Below, piece by piece: positions 61,496 to 64,000 of a DNA stretch of 64,000 bases. The DNA lies in assembly GCA_900766265.1 (NCBI GenBank), contig CAAFUS010000013.1, positions 620,001 through 684,000 on the forward strand. The letters run 5' to 3'. Position numbers and translations under genes: made by a program. The first letter of the stretch is position 1; every line of letters starts with the position of its first letter. Under the pieces are notes generated by a model. The model did not search any database. It was not told where the DNA came from and saw only the letters and a program-made list of their open reading frames with translations. The stretch comes from Pseudomonadaceae bacterium (GTDB lineage Bacteria > Pseudomonadota > Gammaproteobacteria > Pseudomonadales > Pseudomonadaceae).

Positions 61496-62163
61496 CTAGC
61501 CACGCAGGCGCGCGACGGTTTCCTGAAGTCTGTCCATGTGCTCGATCACGGCGATGACGCCGAGGTCGAGCAGCGTCTTGGGGTGCCCGGGCGGGATATG
61601 GCTGGCGCCGGTGAAGCCGATCACCTGCATGCCGGCGCCAAGGGCGGCGCGGACACCGGTGGGGCTGTCCTCGACGACCAGGCAACGCGCGGGCGCCACG
61701 CCCATGCGCTCGGCCGCCAGCAGGTAGACGTCGGGTGCCGGTTTGGGCGAGACGACCATGTCGGCACTGAAGATGTTGCCCGCCACCCGCTCGGTCAGGC
61801 CGGCCCGGGCCAGCGAGGACTCGACGTTGTGGCGGCGGCTGTTGGACGCCACGGCCAGCGGCAGGTCGACGCCCAGCAGCGCCTCGCGGGCGCCGGGCAC
61901 GGGTTCGACGGCTCGGCCACGTAAGCCTCGCTCTGGCGCCTGACGTCCTCGTCGAAGGTCTCGGGAATGCTCAGGTCGAAGGTTTGCTCCACCAGCCTGA
62001 CGATGGTCGGCACCGTCAGGCCGAAGGTGTCTTCGAGCAGCGGCGCAAGCCTGGCCGCCGGGGCGTAGGCGCACAGCGCCTCGAACAGCACGCGTTTGCT
62101 GAGGATTTCACTGTCGACGATGACACCGTCGCAATCGCTGATCAGCAGGTCGAAAGCGGGCAT
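61496..62163 (-). pseudogene. HAD-family phosphatase, split by a one-base frameshift
   Basis: The first frame (from ATG at 62163) encodes MPAFDLLISDCDGVIVDSEI with the HAD nucleophile Asp10 and Asp12, through RRQSEAYVAE. The protein then continues in another frame as VEPVPGAREALLGVDLPLAV, with VASNS, SPKPAPDVYL (motif III Lys) and VVEDSPTGVRAA (motif IV). The break falls near 61912-61916, where one G appears missing from what should read GAG-GCC-GTC. Together the halves give a complete phosphoglycolate/beta-phosphoglucomutase-like hydrolase of about 222 residues. A sequencing error is the main alternative. Confidence 0.8.
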
Positions 62164-62191
62164 TCGGGCTCCCCTTGGGGCTGTGGGCGGG

Positions 62192-62569
62192 TCAGGCGAG
62201 CAACTGCGCGATCTGGCTGCGCAACGAGTCGAGGGAGAAGGGCTTGGCCAGGATCGGCGCCGAACGCGCGACGGAGCTGCCGGTTTCGACGATCTCGATC
62301 GGGTAGCCGCTGATGAAGATCACCTTCAGGTCCGGGCGCAGCTTGAGCGCGGGTTCGGCGATCATCACCCCGGATACGCCACCAGGCAGGCGATAGTCGC
62401 TGATCAGCAGGTCCAGCTTGGGTTTGGTGGCGAGGATCTCGAAGGCGCGCGCCGCGTCGGCGGCTTCCAGCACTTCGTAACCCTCGCCGGCCAGGTAGTC
62501 GGAAAGCAGGGCGAGAATAGGGGGCTCGTCTTCGACGAGCAGAACGATCTTGGTCGGCGGCTGATTCAT
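62192..62569 (-). CDS. Stand-alone response-regulator receiver protein
   Basis: The 125-residue CheY-like domain has no output module. Acidic residues are Glu13-Asp14, phosphoacceptor Asp58 lies in LLISDYRLPGG, Ser87 in FISGYP, and Lys109 in AKPF. The FISGYP and AKPF styling is like receivers of hybrid histidine kinases. No kinase gene is nearby, so its partner is unknown. It lies 28 nt upstream of the HAD pseudogene on the same strand. Confidence 0.88.
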   Translation of the reverse strand: MNQPPTKIVLLVEDEPPILALLSDYLAGEGYEVLEAADAARAFEILATKPKLDLLISDYRLPGGVSGVMIAEPALKLRPDLKVIFISGYPIEIVETGSSVARSAPILAKPFSLDSLRSQIAQLLA

Positions 62570-62790
62570 AAGGTCTTCTCGACGCTTCTACGAACGCTTC
62601 GATGTTGGCACGGGCGGGAGGGCCATGCACCTGGCATGTCTGTCCTGGGTTGGACAGCCTTCGGGCAGCAAGTTCATGACGGCGGCGAGATCGCGGCGCC
62701 CAGGGCTTGCGTTTGCGAGCGGAGCTAGCCCGTGCAGGGCGCTCCGGCTGCGTTAAGCTGCCTCACTTCGCCCCCTTCTGGAGAATGTCG

Positions 62791-63411
62791 ATGCGCGACC
62801 CGAACGAGCTCGAAACCATCACCGAGCGGACCCTGGACCACTACCGTGGCAGCGCCGAGTCGTTTCGCGAGAACACCCGCGACCATGACGTCAGCCAGAA
62901 CATCGCGGCGCTGCTGCGGCATATCCGGGCCCCTTCGCCTTTGCAGATCCTCGACCTCGGCTGCGGTCCCGGACGTGATCTCAGAACGTTCACCGCACTC
63001 GGGCATGTGGCGGTCGGCGTCGACGGTGCCGAGCCCTTCGTGGAGATGGCGCGTGCCGAAAGCGGTTGCGAGGTCTGGCACCAGAACCTGCTGCAGCTGG
63101 ATTTGCCCGTTGGGCGCTTCGACGGCGTCTTCGCCAATGCGGTGCTCTTCCACGTGCCGAGCGCGGCGCTGGGCCAGGTGCTCGGTTGCCTGCACCGCAC
63201 GCTCAAGCCACAGGGCGTGCTGTTCTGCTCGAACCCGCGTGGCGACAATCAGGAAGGCTGGAGCGGCGAACGCTACGGTGCGTGGTACGACTGGCCAGCC
63301 TGGCGCGAGCGTATGCTGGCGGCCGGCTTCGAGGAAATCGAACATTACTACCGCCCGTCCGGCCTGCCGCGTGCACAGCAGCCGTGGCTGGCCAGTGTCT
63401 GGCGTGCCTGA
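62791..63411 (+). CDS. Class I SAM-dependent methyltransferase
   Basis: The 206-residue protein has the SAM motif LDLGCGPGRD (54-63), GVDGAEPFVEMA for ribose binding, and a catalytic-fold strand FANAVLFHVPSA. Its substrate is unknown. The ATG at 62791 is 7 nt after GGAG and is preferred over the ATG two codons before. Its 5' region (62570-62790) is divergent from the receiver gene and holds no other gene. About 200 nt separate it from the DUF3509 gene. Confidence 0.85.
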   Translation: MRDPNELETITERTLDHYRGSAESFRENTRDHDVSQNIAALLRHIRAPSPLQILDLGCGPGRDLRTFTALGHVAVGVDGAEPFVEMARAESGCEVWHQNLLQLDLPVGRFDGVFANAVLFHVPSAALGQVLGCLHRTLKPQGVLFCSNPRGDNQEGWSGERYGAWYDWPAWRERMLAAGFEEIEHYYRPSGLPRAQQPWLASVWRA

Positions 63412-63554
63412 TGCGGGCTCCGGGAAGGGGGTTTTGTGATGCGTATCGCAGAATGCATGCCGACTTTTCGGGCCGTCATGCGTTTTGCACGGTAGTGAAA
63501 ATGGGCATTGTTCCTAAGTATATGATTTAAAAGAAATAAATTTCAGGGCTGCGG

Positions 63555-63571
63555 TTGGCACGGTCGATGCT
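63555..63571 (+). promoter_or_regulatory. Candidate sigma54 promoter of the DUF3509 gene
   Basis: TTGGCACG-n4-ATGCT matches the -24/-12 consensus TTGGCACG-n4-TTGCW with one mismatch. GG (63557-63558) and GC (63569-63570) are exactly ten bases apart. Transcription would start near 63582, 28 nt before the ATG. A markedly AT-rich stretch (63506-63544) just upstream could bend or bind IHF, as sigma54 promoters often require. Confidence 0.6.
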
Positions 63572-63609
63572 CTAGAGGAGGGAGCTGCACCTAATCGGAG
63601 TAATAAGAA

Positions 63610-63888
63610 ATGACCCCTGCACAACGTACCCTGACTGCCGCATTCCCCGAGTTCGAAGTCATCACCACCCCGCGCCCGGATGGCGGCCTGCTGCTCACCC
63701 TGCAGAGCGGCGATCGCAGCATCATCAAGCGCGCCTTGTCCAAGGGCCAGACGCAGACCCAAGAGCAGCTGGAATGGGTGATCAGTTCGATCCGTCGTGA
63801 CCTCGCGCTGGAAGCCGGGATGTCGCCTGCCATTGCCCACCTGCAGAGCCAGAGCCGCACCGGCCTGCCGACCTACGAGTACGCCTGA
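63610..63888 (+). CDS. DUF3509 family protein
   Basis: The 92-residue cytosolic protein starts MTPAQRTLTAAFPEFEVITT and contains TPRPDGGLLLTLQSGDRSII and QLEWVISSIRRDLALE. It matches the DUF3509 family, which is found mainly in pseudomonads and has no known function. CGGAG lies about 10 nt before the ATG, and a sigma54-like promoter is in its leader. Members often occur in several copies per genome. It is followed by a GC-rich hairpin. Confidence 0.85.
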   Translation: MTPAQRTLTAAFPEFEVITTPRPDGGLLLTLQSGDRSIIKRALSKGQTQTQEQLEWVISSIRRDLALEAGMSPAIAHLQSQSRTGLPTYEYA

Positions 63889-63895
63889 AATCGGA

Positions 63896-63921
63896 GGCTG
63901 CGGGGCTCTGACCACCGCAGC
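63896..63921 (+). terminator. Hairpin after the DUF3509 gene
   Basis: GGCTGCGG, 10-nt loop, CCGCAGCC form a perfect 8-bp stem 8 nt after the stop codon. No T-run follows, so the terminator call is tentative. The remaining 79 bp to the window edge show nothing recognisable. Confidence 0.45.
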
Positions 63922-64000
63922 CCCACGCCGGGCCACGACCCGGCCGCCGATCCACCGTGATAGCTGCCTTGTTCGACGTCAGCCCTACCGGGTGTGGCGT

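Noticed and set aside
61496..62163. Programmed frameshift in the HAD gene
   Set aside because: There is no slippery heptamer or downstream stem of the known type at 61912-61916; a simple deletion or read error is more likely.

Overview
The window is GC-rich, densely coding DNA from a gammaproteobacterium, almost certainly a Pseudomonadaceae member (Pseudomonas or a close relative such as Stutzerimonas). The evidence is gene content: DUF3509 and DUF2780 proteins, LigB, and above all the GbdR/CdhR-type glycine betaine, choline and carnitine catabolic genes in the Pseudomonas pattern. The species cannot be named from sequence alone. I saw no rRNA, tRNA, CRISPR array, insertion sequence or prophage.

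Region 1 (1-13.6 kb) is housekeeping and accessory core genes. The left edge cuts ahcY (SAH hydrolase), whose leader holds a convincing SAH riboswitch behind a sigma70 promoter. Then come a hotdog thioesterase, a CPA1 Na+/H+ antiporter, small secreted and lipoprotein genes including a cytochrome c'-like lipoprotein, ligB, an ABC-2 exporter pair, a glycogen-debranching-type enzyme coupled to a GT4 glycosyltransferase, a DUF2780 protein, metK, and an ArsR-methyltransferase fusion regulator with a strong palindromic operator.

Region 2 (13.9-20.1 kb) is the central-carbon block tkt-epd-pgk-(two small lipoproteins)-fba, closed by a clear intrinsic terminator.

Region 3 (20.1-61.5 kb) is a nearly uninterrupted quaternary-amine catabolic block. 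Uptake uses one ABC core (CbcV ATPase, CbcW permease) and four substrate-binding proteins: CbcX, a BetX-like protein, a ChoX next to betC, and CaiX. BetC releases choline from choline-O-sulfate. BetA and BetB oxidise choline to glycine betaine under BetI. Carnitine enters through CaiX and is cut to glycine betaine by CdhA, CdhC and CdhB under CdhR. GbcA/GbcB demethylate betaine to dimethylglycine. DgcA/DgcB with dedicated EtfA/EtfB give sarcosine, and SoxBDAG gives glycine. GlyA and SdaB carry glycine through serine to pyruvate. FdhA and PurU handle the formaldehyde and folate C1 units. GbdR, an AraC-family regulator, is encoded inside the block. A TGCGAC-containing element recurs upstream of several of these operons, and BetI-like boxes lie before both betI and gbdR. 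The dgc operon also carries three genes of unknown role: a DUF5943-like protein, an 81-residue protein, and a 'dipeptidase' that has lost one of its two expected metal sites.

Region 4 (61.5-64 kb) holds a HAD hydrolase split by a one-base frameshift, a stand-alone receiver-domain protein, a SAM methyltransferase, and a DUF3509 gene behind a candidate sigma54 promoter.

No wholly new system is evident. The best leads are the degenerate dipeptidase with its unknown partners, the four-receptor/one-transporter layout, the BetI-like box upstream of gbdR, and the sigma54-type DUF3509 promoter.
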